NCBI GenBank assembly: GCA_948956705.1
Contig: CARCZS010000012.1
Coordinates: 9,655-73,654 of the forward strand
Direction: 5' to 3'
Origin: an uncultured Phocaeicola sp.
GTDB lineage: Bacteria; Bacteroidota; Bacteroidia; Bacteroidales; Bacteroidaceae
Length of the DNA stretch: 64,000 nucleotides
Shown: piece by piece, positions 7,458 through 16,295 of the stretch
How positions within the stretch are numbered: the stretch's first letter is position 1
Layout: every line of letters begins with the position of its first letter
Position numbers and translations under genes: made by a program
Notes under the pieces: model-generated
The model's database searches: none
Seen by the model: the letters and a program-made list of their open reading frames with translations, nothing else
Told to the model about the DNA's origin: nothing

Positions 7458-9011
7458 TTAAAGAGGAATATTACCATGCTTCTTAGCCGGATTGGTTAAT
7501 TTCTTAGTCTGCAACTGTTGCAATGCACGGATGATGCGGAAACGGGTATTACGCGGTTCAATCACATCATCAATGTAGCCATATTTGGCAGCATTGTAAG
7601 GATTGGCGAACAGCTTGGTGTATTCAGCTTCTTTTTCGGCTAGGAATGCGGCAGGATTTTCCTGTTCTTTGGCTTCGCGTGCGTATAATACTTCTACTGC
7701 ACCTGCACCACCCATAACGGCGATTTCGGCAGTAGGCCATGCATAATTCATATCACCGCGAAGTTGTTTACAGCTCATTACAATGTGAGATCCGCCGTAT
7801 GATTTACGCAGGGTAATTGTCACTTTGGGTACAGTCGCTTCGCCGTAAGCATACAGCAACTTGGCACCGTGGAGGATTACACCGTTGTATTCTTGTCCTG
7901 TACCCGGAAGGAATCCCGGAACATCTACCAATGAAACAAGAGGTATATTGAAAGCGTCGCAGAAACGTACAAAACGAGCACCTTTGCGTGACGCATTGCT
8001 GTCAAGCACACCCGCCAGGTATTTGGGCTGGTTGGCAACAATACCTACAGACTGGCCGTTGAAACGTGCGAAACCAATGATGATATTTTTAGCGTAGTGA
8101 GGTTGGACTTCCAAAAACTCACCATTATCTACGATGGCGCTGATCACCTCATACATATCGTATGGTTTGTTGGGGCTGTCGGGGATAATTTCGTTCAAAG
8201 AGTCTTCCAGACGGTCGATAGGATCGGTACAGTCTACATAGGGAGCTTCTTCCAGATTGTTCTGAGGAATATAGCTTAACAATTTGCGGATCATGGCTAA
8301 CCCTTCTTCTTCCGTCTTGGCTGTAAAATGAGTAACACCGGATTTGGTTGAATGAACGCTTGCACCACCTAAGTTTTCCTGGCTTACATCTTCACCTGTA
8401 ACAGTCTTTACCACTTTCGGTCCGGTAAGGAACATATATGATGTGCCTTCCATCATCAAGGTGAAGTCTGTCAGCGCAGGAGAGTAAACAGCTCCGCCTG
8501 CACAAGGACCGAAAATACCTGAGATCTGCGGAATAACACCTGAAGCAAGAATATTGCGTTGGAAAATTTCAGCATAACCGGCCAATGCATTGATACCTTC
8601 TTGAATACGTGCGCCACCCGAGTCGTTGATACCGATACAGGGAGCACCCATTTTCATGGCTTGATCCATTACTTTGCATATTTTCAGAGACATTGTTTCT
8701 GAAAGAGAACCGGCAGAAACAGTGAAATCCTGTGCAAAGATGTAAACTAAACGTCCTTCTATGGTACCACAACCTGTTACTACACCGTCGCCCGGATAAT
8801 GTTTTTTCTCCATGCCGAAATTGGTGCATCTGTGTTCCACAAACATATCCATTTCTTCGAAACTGCCCTCATCCAGCAGCATGGCTATGCGTTCGCGGGC
8901 TGTATATTTTCCTTTATCATGCTGTTTTGCAATTGCTTTATCACCTCCACCCATGCGTGCTGTAGCCCGGCGTTCGATAAGCTCTTTTATTTTTTCAAGT
9001 TGATTGCTCAT
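7458..9011 (-). CDS. mmdA: Methylmalonyl-CoA decarboxylase alpha subunit (carboxyltransferase)
   Basis: 517 residues, the normal length for the acyl-CoA carboxylase beta/MmdA family. The N-half has [20 protein letters not shown] and [15 protein letters not shown]. Oxyanion-type Gly-rich segments occur in both crotonase-like halves ([40 protein letters not shown]). It moves the carboxyl group of (S)-methylmalonyl-CoA to biotin, giving propionyl-CoA, the last steps of the succinate-propionate route. Cytoplasmic. It follows the epimerase by 102 bases and precedes the gamma-like gene by 21 bases. Confidence 0.94.
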   Translation of the reverse strand: MSNQLEKIKELIERRATARMGGGDKAIAKQHDKGKYTARERIAMLLDEGSFEEMDMFVEHRCTNFGMEKKHYPGDGVVTGCGTIEGRLVYIFAQDFTVSAGSLSETMSLKICKVMDQAMKMGAPCIGINDSGGARIQEGINALAGYAEIFQRNILASGVIPQISGIFGPCAGGAVYSPALTDFTLMMEGTSYMFLTGPKVVKTVTGEDVSQENLGGASVHSTKSGVTHFTAKTEEEGLAMIRKLLSYIPQNNLEEAPYVDCTDPIDRLEDSLNEIIPDSPNKPYDMYEVISAIVDNGEFLEVQPHYAKNIIIGFARFNGQSVGIVANQPKYLAGVLDSNASRKGARFVRFCDAFNIPLVSLVDVPGFLPGTGQEYNGVILHGAKLLYAYGEATVPKVTITLRKSYGGSHIVMSCKQLRGDMNYAWPTAEIAVMGGAGAVEVLYAREAKEQENPAAFLAEKEAEYTKLFANPYNAAKYGYIDDVIEPRNTRFRIIRALQQLQTKKLTNPAKKHGNIPL

Positions 9012-9113
9012 TTTACTTATGATTTTACAATTTACGATTAAAAAATAATTCTATTTACGCTTGAACCAGACTAAATATACTGACTTCAATCGTGAATAGT
9101 CAGATCTCGTGTG

Positions 9114-9527
9114 TTATGGTTTTTCGCAAAGCTCGGTCAGGACGCCCAAAGTTGATTTGGGATGTAAAAAAGCAATTTGCAAACCTTCAGCACCTTTACG
9201 CGGAGCTTTGTCAATGAGACGGATGCCGGTGGTTTCAGCTTCGGCTAACGCATTTGCCACACCATCTTCCACTGCAAAAGCCAGATGATGCATACCACCG
9301 TTGCCATTATTTTTTTCAATGAACTTTGCGATAGTGCTTTCGGGGCTTGTAGGTTCCAGCAGTTCTATTTTAACATCACCTACTTTCAGAAAAGCGGTTT
9401 TAACTTTCTGATCCTCTACTGTTTCGATATTGTAGCATTTCAGACCTAATACGTTTTCATAATACGGCAGGGCCTCTTCAATGCTCTTTACGGCAATGCC
9501 CAGGTGTTCAATGTGTGAGATTTTCAT
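9114..9527 (-). CDS. mce: Methylmalonyl-CoA epimerase
   Basis: A 137-residue vicinal-oxygen-chelate protein made of paired beta-alpha-beta units. Likely metal ligands are His8 (HLGIAV), Glu in KIELLEPT, His in GGMHHLAFAV and Glu in VLTELCE near the end, matching the family's H/Q-or-E/H/E set. It interconverts (R)- and (S)-methylmalonyl-CoA, which links the B12-dependent mutase product to the decarboxylase encoded right after it. First gene of the operon. Confidence 0.94.
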   Translation of the reverse strand: MKISHIEHLGIAVKSIEEALPYYENVLGLKCYNIETVEDQKVKTAFLKVGDVKIELLEPTSPESTIAKFIEKNNGNGGMHHLAFAVEDGVANALAEAETTGIRLIDKAPRKGAEGLQIAFLHPKSTLGVLTELCEKP

Positions 9528-9683
9528 GATCTTATAATTTTAATAGTTTGGTTTTATACTCAAGTTTTCAGATAAAACTGCACAAAGAAAGTAATTTCGA
9601 GTTAAATAAAGAAATATTTCTTCAATTTTATTTCTTATTTGCAAGATGCTTCACAACACTTTAGACAAAAAGACAAAAATGAG

Positions 9684-10664
9684 TTAAATATAGAATTTGC
9701 ACAAGAGTTTGTTCAGCCACTTCCAACTGAAGCGGAACCAGCGGCGTGTACTGCTCTGCTTGCCGCCAAAGCGGAGTACAAAGTCCCTGTAACCGTGCTT
9801 TTTGAACGGTAATCCTGCATCCATGAATTCCAAATGTGCATATCCTTTTTCGTAAGCATAGGTAATAGGTGCCCATACGGCCAGAATACCGGGATAAAGA
9901 AAAGCATAGGTTTTCCGCATACCTCCTGAGAACCACAGATAGGCACTTTCTTTTGAGAAAAGACAGATAGAACCACCGATGATTTTGCCTTTATATTTCA
10001 CAAGAAACACTTTGGCTAATTCTTTTTCCGGGTTCTGCCATGCTAATAACCGGAAAAAGCCGATGTCCGGGAAATGTTTTCTTATCTGTGAGGAATAGGC
10101 TTTTTTCAACATTCGTGAGAAATCTTGTATATCTTTCTCATTGTCGGCTATTTCCATGATGGCACCATTTCTCAGAGCTTTGTTTATTTGTCTTCTGCGA
10201 GACATGCTCAGCCGTTCGTAAGGAGCTTTACTGTGCAGTGAATTACGTACTCTTAGCCAATTAATGGCGAAATAGTTGTTCTTTCTGAAGGCTTTGTATC
10301 CGAATAGCGGATTTTCCAAGTTGCGGAACTCGATGAGGAACGATTTGCATAATACTTCGTTGGTGAGATGTTCCAATATTTCCCCGAACAGGTCTTCCTT
10401 ATTCTGTTCTTCATCAAAATACTCGCCTGTGCCATAAATTTCGCATCGTTTGATGATTGCAGGGGGGAACAGGCGCACACTTTTCCGGATGACTGCCAGC
10501 AGTTTGCCTACAGGACGGTTTCCTATATAGGCTACGATAAGCAAAGGTTCGTATCCCCGGGTCATTTCAAAGACATGAAACAGCTCGGTAGAATGGAAAA
10601 TGTTTGTTCCCGGCAGAGGGGGAATGGCATTTCCTTTGCGATATGTACTTAATCTGACAGGCAT
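9684..10664 (-). CDS. FemAB/GNAT-like acyltransferase
   Basis: 326 residues from the chosen ATG. The fold resembles paired GNAT domains of the FemAB/CelD type: a central MSRRRQINKALRNG stretch, then IGGSICLFSKESAYLWFSG and ending in GYAHLEFMDAGLPF. Such proteins move aminoacyl or acyl groups to peptidoglycan, lipid or polysaccharide precursors. The acceptor is unknown. An upstream in-frame ATG at 10706 is rejected because a -7 box (10674-10681) lies between it and the ATG at 10664. Divergent from the nitroreductase operon. Confidence 0.7.
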   Translation of the reverse strand: MPVRLSTYRKGNAIPPLPGTNIFHSTELFHVFEMTRGYEPLLIVAYIGNRPVGKLLAVIRKSVRLFPPAIIKRCEIYGTGEYFDEEQNKEDLFGEILEHLTNEVLCKSFLIEFRNLENPLFGYKAFRKNNYFAINWLRVRNSLHSKAPYERLSMSRRRQINKALRNGAIMEIADNEKDIQDFSRMLKKAYSSQIRKHFPDIGFFRLLAWQNPEKELAKVFLVKYKGKIIGGSICLFSKESAYLWFSGGMRKTYAFLYPGILAVWAPITYAYEKGYAHLEFMDAGLPFKKHGYRDFVLRFGGKQSSTRRWFRFSWKWLNKLLCKFYI

Positions 10665-10673
10665 CTCTAATTG

Positions 10674-10681
10674 CAAATTTA
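10674..10681 (-). promoter_or_regulatory. -7 element of the acyltransferase gene
   Basis: TAAATTTG on the minus strand ends 9 bases before the ATG at 10664. It fixes that start codon and implies a very short 5' leader. Confidence 0.5.
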
Positions 10682-10714
10682 TTGTTTTTTGTTTATCAAT
10701 CCACATTCTAGTTG

Positions 10715-10722
10715 TATATTTG
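10715..10722 (+). promoter_or_regulatory. -7 element of the nitroreductase-kdsC-maf operon
   Basis: TATATTTG lies 29 bases before the ATG at 10752. A TTTG at 10688-10691 could be the -33 box, with a slightly long 23-base spacer. Confidence 0.55.
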
Positions 10723-10751
10723 TGCAGAAAAATAAATTAACAGGGTATATT

Positions 10752-11288
10752 ATGGAACAATTTAGTGACTTAATAAAGAACAGACGCAGCATGCGTAAGT
10801 TCACGGATCAAGAGTTGACACAGGAAGAGGTAGTTGCTTTGTTGAAGGCTGCTTTGATGGCTCCGTCTTCTAAACGTAGCAATTGCTGGCAGTTTATTGT
10901 GGTAGATGATAAGGATATGTTGGAAAAACTTTCCCATTGTAAGGAGATGGGGGCGGCTTTCCTAGCGGATGCTGCTATGGCTGTAGTTGTGATGGCTGAT
11001 CCGTTGGCTAGTGATGTCTGGATTGAAGATGCGTCAATTGCTTCCATAATGATCCAGTTGCAGGCAGAAGATTTGGGGTTGGGAAGTTGTTGGATACAGG
11101 TGCGTGAACGTTTTACCGCTACCGGGATGCCCTCGGGTGAATACGTGCATACGTTGCTTGATATTCCGTTGCAGTTGCAGGTGGTTTCCATTATAGCGGT
11201 AGGGCATAAGGGTATGGAACGCAAGCCTTTTAATGAGGAGCATTTACAATGGGAGAAAATTCACATTAATAAATATGGAGGCAAGTAA
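10752..11288 (+). CDS. Nitroreductase-family flavoprotein
   Basis: 178 residues of the NfnB/FMN-reductase fold: N-terminal NRRSMRKFTDQELTQEEV, SSKRSNCWQFIVVDD (FMN-contact Ser/Asn and Trp-Gln-Phe), a middle VVMADP, and LGLGSCWIQ, the typical late signature. These cytoplasmic enzymes reduce quinones or nitro compounds with NAD(P)H and FMN. The physiological substrate is not indicated. The ATG at 10752 is chosen over an upstream in-frame one because the promoter box overlaps the longer form. It opens an operon; the next gene begins 2 bases after its stop. Confidence 0.88.
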   Translation: MEQFSDLIKNRRSMRKFTDQELTQEEVVALLKAALMAPSSKRSNCWQFIVVDDKDMLEKLSHCKEMGAAFLADAAMAVVVMADPLASDVWIEDASIASIMIQLQAEDLGLGSCWIQVRERFTATGMPSGEYVHTLLDIPLQLQVVSIIAVGHKGMERKPFNEEHLQWEKIHINKYGGK

Positions 11289-11290
11289 AC

Positions 11291-11617
11291 GTGGCTGCTG
11301 TCAATCATAAGGATACGTATAAAGCTTCTGCGGTGTTTCTCATTGTGATGGGGATGCTTTATCTGATCGATAAGTTTATAGGATTTGCTTCACACGGGTT
11401 GCCATGGGTTATGCAGAAAGACAATCTGTTACTGTATGCAGCTGTTATTTTCCTTTGGTTCAAGGTCGATAAGTCAGTAGGAATTGTATTGGCGGGTATA
11501 TGGCTGATATTGAATATCGGTCTGGTGATAGCTTTGTTGGGACAGATGTCTGCTTATTTGTTGCCGGCGGCTTTGTTGCTGGTGGGAGTTATTTTATATT
11601 TAGTTTCGACCCGATGA
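11291..11617 (+). CDS. Small four-helix membrane protein of unknown function
   Basis: 108 residues, start codon GTG, almost all hydrophobic: helices near 11-30, 46-58, 61-80 and 85-105. No family is recognised. It starts 2 bases after the nitroreductase stop and its TGA overlaps the next gene's ATG (ATGA), so it is translated as part of the operon. An inner-membrane location is certain enough; the function is unknown. Confidence 0.75.
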   Translation: MAAVNHKDTYKASAVFLIVMGMLYLIDKFIGFASHGLPWVMQKDNLLLYAAVIFLWFKVDKSVGIVLAGIWLILNIGLVIALLGQMSAYLLPAALLLVGVILYLVSTR

Positions 11618-12423
11618 TGAAAATAGTTCTGATAGGAGCCGGCAATGTGGCAACCCATCTGGGAATTGCTTTACAAAAGGCGGGGTGTCTTATCTTGCAG
11701 GTATACAGCCGTACAGAGGAATCTGCTTCTGCATTGGCTGCCAGACTTTCAGTAGACTACACAATTGTGCCGGACGAGATACGTCGGGATGCCGATTTGT
11801 ATATTGTAGCGTTGAAAGATGCAGTTTTGCGACAATTGGCTCCTGTATTGGTGAAAGGAAGGGAGCAGGCCTTGTTTGTACATACGGCGGGTAGTATGTC
11901 TATGGATTTATGGAAGGGATTGGTAAAACGCTATGGGGTACTTTATCCTATGCAGACTTTTAGCAAGCAGCGTGAAGTGGATTTCAATACTGTACCTTTT
12001 TTTATAGAAGCATCTGCTCCGGCAGAAGTGGAATTGCTGCGTATGGTGGCAGTTCGTCTCAGTCCTAAAGTGTATGAAGTGACTTCCGGGCAACGTAGGT
12101 ATTTGCATCTGGCGGCAGTCTTTGCTTGTAATTTTGCAAACCATATGTATGCATTAAGTTCACATATATTGGAAAAGCAGGGGATTCCTTTTGAAGTGAT
12201 GCTTCCGCTGATAGACGAAACTGCCGGCAAAGTACATGAACTTTCTCCCACACAGGCGCAGACAGGTCCGGCTGTACGCTACGATGAAAACGTAATAAGC
12301 AAACATTTGGAGATGTTGGCGGATGAGGAGTCTTTGCAGGAATTGTACGAAAAGATAAGTAAAAGTATTCATAATCTCCCTTTGTCTGTCATTCAGGCAA
12401 ATAAAGAGGGAAAGAACTCATAA
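11614..12423 (+). CDS. Rossmann-fold DUF2520 oxidoreductase-like protein
   Basis: 269 residues. It opens with a dinucleotide-binding strand-loop-helix, [13 protein letters not shown], followed by a domain like 6-phosphogluconate or pyrroline-5-carboxylate reductase C-terminal helices (DUF2520 type). In Bacteroidetes it regularly lies next to kdsC and maf, as it does here. NADP-dependent redox activity is expected from the fold, but the substrate is not known. The start at 11614 forms a 4-base ATGA overlap with the gene before. Confidence 0.8.
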   Translation: MMKIVLIGAGNVATHLGIALQKAGCLILQVYSRTEESASALAARLSVDYTIVPDEIRRDADLYIVALKDAVLRQLAPVLVKGREQALFVHTAGSMSMDLWKGLVKRYGVLYPMQTFSKQREVDFNTVPFFIEASAPAEVELLRMVAVRLSPKVYEVTSGQRRYLHLAAVFACNFANHMYALSSHILEKQGIPFEVMLPLIDETAGKVHELSPTQAQTGPAVRYDENVISKHLEMLADEESLQELYEKISKSIHNLPLSVIQANKEGKNS

Positions 12424-12428
12424 GTGGT

Positions 12429-12947
12429 ATGATAAACTATGATTTAAAGAAAATAAAGGCATTGGTATTTGATGTAGATGGGGTATTGAGTGCGGAAACT
12501 ATTTATTTGCACCCCAATGGTGAACCCATGCGTACGGTTAATATCAAGGATGGGTATGCATTGCAGTTGGCTGTGAAATGCGGGCTGCATGTTGCCATCA
12601 TTACCGGTGGAAATACCGAGGCGGTGCGTAAGCGTTATGAGGGGCTGGGTATCAAAGATGTCTATCTGGCTGCTGCGGTGAAGACCCGGGAGTATGCCCA
12701 TTTGAAGGAAAAATATGGATTGCAGGATGAGGAGATACTCTATATGGGCGATGATATTCCCGATTATGAAGTGATGCGTTTGTGTGGGCTGCCTTGTTGT
12801 CCTGCTGATGCGGCACCTGAGATAAAGGAAACAGCTGTTTATATTTCTCATCGTAACGGGGGATATGGATGTGGCCGTGACGTGGTGGAACAGGTCTTGA
12901 AGGCTCAAGGAAAATGGATGGCTCATGAAAAGGCCTTCGGGTGGTAA
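12429..12947 (+). CDS. kdsC: KDO-8-phosphate phosphatase (HAD family)
   Basis: 172 residues, a compact HAD phosphatase without a cap domain. The nucleophile motif DVDGVLS is followed by ITGGNTEAV (motif II Thr), a Lys in AAVKTREY (motif III) and [10 protein letters not shown] (motif IV). The C-terminal Gly-rich end [13 protein letters not shown] is typical of KdsC, where it closes over the active site of the tetramer. It removes phosphate from KDO-8-P in lipopolysaccharide core synthesis. Cytoplasmic; 5 bases after the DUF2520 gene. Confidence 0.92.
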   Translation: MINYDLKKIKALVFDVDGVLSAETIYLHPNGEPMRTVNIKDGYALQLAVKCGLHVAIITGGNTEAVRKRYEGLGIKDVYLAAAVKTREYAHLKEKYGLQDEEILYMGDDIPDYEVMRLCGLPCCPADAAPEIKETAVYISHRNGGYGCGRDVVEQVLKAQGKWMAHEKAFGW

Positions 12948-12964
12948 TGAAATAAAGAAAAGTT

Positions 12965-13546
12965 ATGTTGGAAAATTTAGAAAAATATAAAATAATCCTT
13001 GCTTCCAATTCTCCTCGCCGCAAAGAATTGTTATCCGGCTTAGGTATAAAATATGAAGTAAAAACACTACCCGGCATAGAGGAAACCTATCCGGATACAT
13101 TGAAAGCAGAGGAAATCCCTTTGTATATAGCTTGCGAGAAGGCGGCTGCTTACCGGAATACCATGCATCCGGACGAATTGATTATTACTGCCGATACCAT
13201 TGTATGGTTGGATGGTGTAGTCATGGGCAAGCCTCATAACGAGGATGATGCACGGCAAATGTTGTGGAAGCTTTCCGGCAAGACCCATCAGGTGATAACC
13301 GGAGTTTGTCTGACTACCGCCGGGGCTCAGCGAAGTTTTTCAGCTGTGACAGAAGTAACGTTTGCAGAATTGTCCGATGAGGAGATCGATTATTATATCC
13401 GGGTTTACAAGCCGATGGATAAGGCTGGTTCTTATGGTATACAAGAGTGGATAGGTTTCATTGGTGTCCGTGGTATTTCAGGTAGTTACTTCAATGTGAT
13501 GGGGCTTCCTGTACAGCGCCTGTACACGGAACTGAAAAAACTATAA
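12965..13546 (+). CDS. maf: Maf-family nucleoside triphosphate pyrophosphatase
   Basis: 193 residues with the Maf signature SNSPRRKELL near the N-terminus, ADTIVW in the middle and YKPMDKAGSYGIQ toward the end. Family members hydrolyse dTTP, UTP or modified nucleotides, acting as house-cleaning enzymes and affecting septation when overproduced. It lies 17 bases after kdsC in the same operon. The substrate choice (dTTP/UTP type is favoured) is inferred from family resemblance. Confidence 0.93.
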   Translation: MLENLEKYKIILASNSPRRKELLSGLGIKYEVKTLPGIEETYPDTLKAEEIPLYIACEKAAAYRNTMHPDELIITADTIVWLDGVVMGKPHNEDDARQMLWKLSGKTHQVITGVCLTTAGAQRSFSAVTEVTFAELSDEEIDYYIRVYKPMDKAGSYGIQEWIGFIGVRGISGSYFNVMGLPVQRLYTELKKL

Positions 13547-13612
13547 GTCAGTATGTGAACAGTAGGGGCCGTGTTTTTGTTATTTATATGAACTATAAAT
13601 GGAAAAACAATT

Positions 13613-14620
13613 ATGGCTTATAAAATAGCTTTTTACGACACGAAACCCTACGACGAACGCTCGTTTACGGAGGCTAATGAGAAGTTTGGCTTTGATATCA
13701 GGTATTACAAAGGCCATTTGAATATGAATAACGTGGTGTTGACCAAAGGAGTGGATGTGGTTTGCATCTTCGTAAACGATACGGCTGATGCCGAAGTTAT
13801 CCGGGCAATGGCGGATAATGGTGTTAAACTGCTGGCTTTAAGATGCGCAGGTTATAATAATGTGGATTTAGCGGCAACGGCAGGTAAGATGAAAGTGGTA
13901 CGGGTACCGGCTTATTCACCTTATGCCGTTGCCGAATTTACAGTGGCGTTGATGTTATCACTCAACCGCAAGATTCCCCGTGCCACAATGCGGACACGTG
14001 ACGGGAACTTCTCCCTGCACGGGCTTATGGGATTTGATATGCATGGCAAGACTGCCGGAATTATCGGTACGGGTAAGATTGCCAAGATTTTAATTCAGAT
14101 ATTACGTGGATTCGGTATGAATGTTCTTGCATATGATCTTTATCCCGATTACAATTTTGCCCGTGAACATCAGGTGGTTTATTGTACTTTGGATGAACTT
14201 TATCATAGTTCGGATATCATCTCCCTGCATTGTCCTTTGACAGAACAGACAAAGTATCTGATTAATGATTATTCCATCAGTAAAATGAAAGACGGAGTGA
14301 TGATTATCAATACGGGGCGTGGGCAGTTGATTCACACCAATGCCTTGATAGAGGGACTGAAGACTAAAAAGGTGGGATATGCCGGTCTGGATGTATACGA
14401 GGAAGAAGAGCCTTATTTTTATGAAGATAAGTCCGACAAGATTATTGATGATGACACTTTAGCCCGTCTTTTGTCTTTCAACAATGTGATTGTGACTTCT
14501 CATCAGGCATTCTTTACCAAAGAAGCAATGACGAATATTGCTCATACTACTCTGCAAAATGTGAAAGACTTTGCTGAAAGTAGATCTTTGGTGAACGAAG
14601 TAGCGGTGGGGAGAGTCTAA
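13613..14620 (+). CDS. D-2-hydroxyacid dehydrogenase (D-lactate dehydrogenase-like)
   Basis: 335 residues. It has the NAD-binding GIIGTGKIAKI motif, catalytic Arg in INTGRGQLI, Glu in DVYEEEEPYF and the catalytic His in TSHQAFFT. Early residues YDTKPYDERSF are the pattern of LdhA-type D-lactate dehydrogenases, which reduce pyruvate to D-lactate with NADH during fermentation. It starts 66 bases after maf, so it may belong to the same transcript or have its own promoter. Its 3' end overlaps the convergent DUF3843 gene by 4 bases. Confidence 0.9.
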   Translation: MAYKIAFYDTKPYDERSFTEANEKFGFDIRYYKGHLNMNNVVLTKGVDVVCIFVNDTADAEVIRAMADNGVKLLALRCAGYNNVDLAATAGKMKVVRVPAYSPYAVAEFTVALMLSLNRKIPRATMRTRDGNFSLHGLMGFDMHGKTAGIIGTGKIAKILIQILRGFGMNVLAYDLYPDYNFAREHQVVYCTLDELYHSSDIISLHCPLTEQTKYLINDYSISKMKDGVMIINTGRGQLIHTNALIEGLKTKKVGYAGLDVYEEEEPYFYEDKSDKIIDDDTLARLLSFNNVIVTSHQAFFTKEAMTNIAHTTLQNVKDFAESRSLVNEVAVGRV

Positions 14621-15786
14621 TCTCCCCTGTAGTAATATAATAAGGAGTGGCGGGCTATAAAGTCCGCATTCTTTTGAACCAGTTCCCTTTCACCAAATTC
14701 GGGGAATTGTGCATCGGGGATATAGTGGTTGTTTATTACATATTCCATCAGGTCCGGTGGGCATTTGGTCGGGATAGTAAGCAGGCTGAATGCCTCTTGG
14801 GCAGCCGTTGCGGCATCATACATCGGGTTAAGAGGGTCACTGATGTATTTGCATATATCTTTCGCCAGTAGAATACCTTTTTCGGAATTCACCATCATGA
14901 TGAAATCCTTATGTTCCTTCATTTGGGGCAAAGTGTGATTGGAATCGTCCGGCCATTGTAATACTTGGGTAAGGAAACGGTGTAGTTCCTTATATCCTTC
15001 CAGATATACGATACGGGCACCGTTTGTGCCTTGCGTGAACAATTGATAGGTATGGTGGTTCCTTTCCTTCATTTCATCCGATATTTCGGGAATGGCAGGG
15101 TATAGTCCTTCTATCTCTTCCCAACATTCGGTTTCTCCGTTGGTCAGCAGGTCAATCCATTCATGAAGAAACAGGGCAAGGGGGCCACATGGAATGATGA
15201 ATTTGTCGGTTTCTGTAACTTGTGCAATATATTCTTGTACAGATGGTTCTGTGAGATAAGTGTGTCCGAACAGCCAGCGTAGTTTATGGTTTGCGTTCTC
15301 TTTTCCTTTGAAGTTCATAAAGAAATCCTGTAACGTGTCATTGGCGGGAGCCGTTTCATACTCTTCATCCAATATCCGGAAAAATGAATGCGAGGTTTCT
15401 TCGATATTCCTGTCCATCGGATTGATATACGGATGTTTATATGGAGCCTTCTCTAAAGTGTTCCAAATGATGAAGCGGATATCTTCTTCATTGATCTCAT
15501 CTTTTATATAATCCGGCCGGATGGTATAGAAAGGAAGTGACGTATCATATAGTTCCAGATGTTTTTTGATGAATGCTTGCCATAGACCTAAACCTGAAAT
15601 GACATCTTCAAAATAGGCAGCGGTGTAAAGACATAATTTCTTTTTTATGGATTCGGGAATCTTTCTTATCGTACAAGTGGAGTATAATCGGTTAGCCAGA
15701 TCGACAAAATATCTGTCTGTAGCCTGTTGTTGGATGTAAGGATGGATAGCCAACCAATCTTTTATGTATAATTTTATGGTTTGCAT
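14617..15786 (-). CDS. DUF3843-like protein of unknown function
   Basis: 389 residues, soluble, with no signal peptide or helix spanning the membrane. The opening (IKLYIKDWLAIHPY) and the overall length recall DUF3843 proteins, which are restricted to Bacteroidetes. It is rich in Trp, Tyr and acidic residues and looks all-helical. No catalytic motif is apparent. Transcribed alone from a -7 box at 15814-15821, convergent to the lactate dehydrogenase. Confidence 0.75.
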   Translation of the reverse strand: MQTIKLYIKDWLAIHPYIQQQATDRYFVDLANRLYSTCTIRKIPESIKKKLCLYTAAYFEDVISGLGLWQAFIKKHLELYDTSLPFYTIRPDYIKDEINEEDIRFIIWNTLEKAPYKHPYINPMDRNIEETSHSFFRILDEEYETAPANDTLQDFFMNFKGKENANHKLRWLFGHTYLTEPSVQEYIAQVTETDKFIIPCGPLALFLHEWIDLLTNGETECWEEIEGLYPAIPEISDEMKERNHHTYQLFTQGTNGARIVYLEGYKELHRFLTQVLQWPDDSNHTLPQMKEHKDFIMMVNSEKGILLAKDICKYISDPLNPMYDAATAAQEAFSLLTIPTKCPPDLMEYVINNHYIPDAQFPEFGERELVQKNADFIARHSLLYYYRGD

Positions 15787-15813
15787 ATTAGTTTATTTGA
15801 ATTATTTTTATTG

Positions 15814-15821
15814 CAAAGATA
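15814..15821 (-). promoter_or_regulatory. -7 element of the DUF3843-like gene
   Basis: TATCTTTG on the minus strand, 27 bases before the ATG at 15786. Confidence 0.6.
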
Positions 15822-15866
15822 TTCCTTTCATTGTAAAAAGGAAGGAGAATATCGGGATATTTACTT

Positions 15867-15874
15867 TATCTTTG
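15867..15874 (+). promoter_or_regulatory. -7 element of the DUF2721 gene
   Basis: TATCTTTG, an exact TAnnTTTG match, 30 bases before the ATG at 15905. It rules out the longer in-frame start at 15764. Confidence 0.6.
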
Positions 15875-15904
15875 CAATATTCTAACTTTGAAATACCTAT
15901 AAAA

Positions 15905-16294
15905 ATGGAAATAGATTTAACAACTCCTGCTTTATTATTTTCTGCCATATCGCTGATTATGTTGGCATATACTAATCGTTTTCTTTCATACGCTCAATTA
16001 GTGCGTACGTTGAAGGACCAATATCGTGAGAATCATTCGGCTGTGACAGCAGCACAGATTGCTAATCTCCGCAAGCGTCTTTATCTGACACGTGCCATGC
16101 AGGTGACAGGTATCGGAAGTTTGTTGCTTTGTGTGGTCAGTATGTTTTTAATGTATATACAGTTCTACCTTATATCCGTATATATTTTTGGACTGGCGCT
16201 TGTGCTGCTCATTATTTCTTTGGAGATTTCTGTGCGCGAGATTTATATTTCGGTCAAGGCGCTGGAATTGCATCTAAGCGATATGGATTCCTGA
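15905..16294 (+). CDS. DUF2721 membrane protein
   Basis: 129 residues: a hydrophobic N-terminal helix (TPALLFSAISLIMLAYTNRF), a charged middle (NLRKRLYLTRAM) and two close hydrophobic segments before a short acidic end. This is the layout of DUF2721 proteins, for which no function is established. Inner membrane. It ends 1 base from the convergent MFS gene. Confidence 0.8.
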   Translation: MEIDLTTPALLFSAISLIMLAYTNRFLSYAQLVRTLKDQYRENHSAVTAAQIANLRKRLYLTRAMQVTGIGSLLLCVVSMFLMYIQFYLISVYIFGLALVLLIISLEISVREIYISVKALELHLSDMDS

Positions 16295-16295
16295 T

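Noticed and set aside
10665..10706. Upstream start of the FemAB/GNAT-like gene
   Set aside because: A -7 box at 10674-10681 lies inside this stretch, so it is probably not transcribed.
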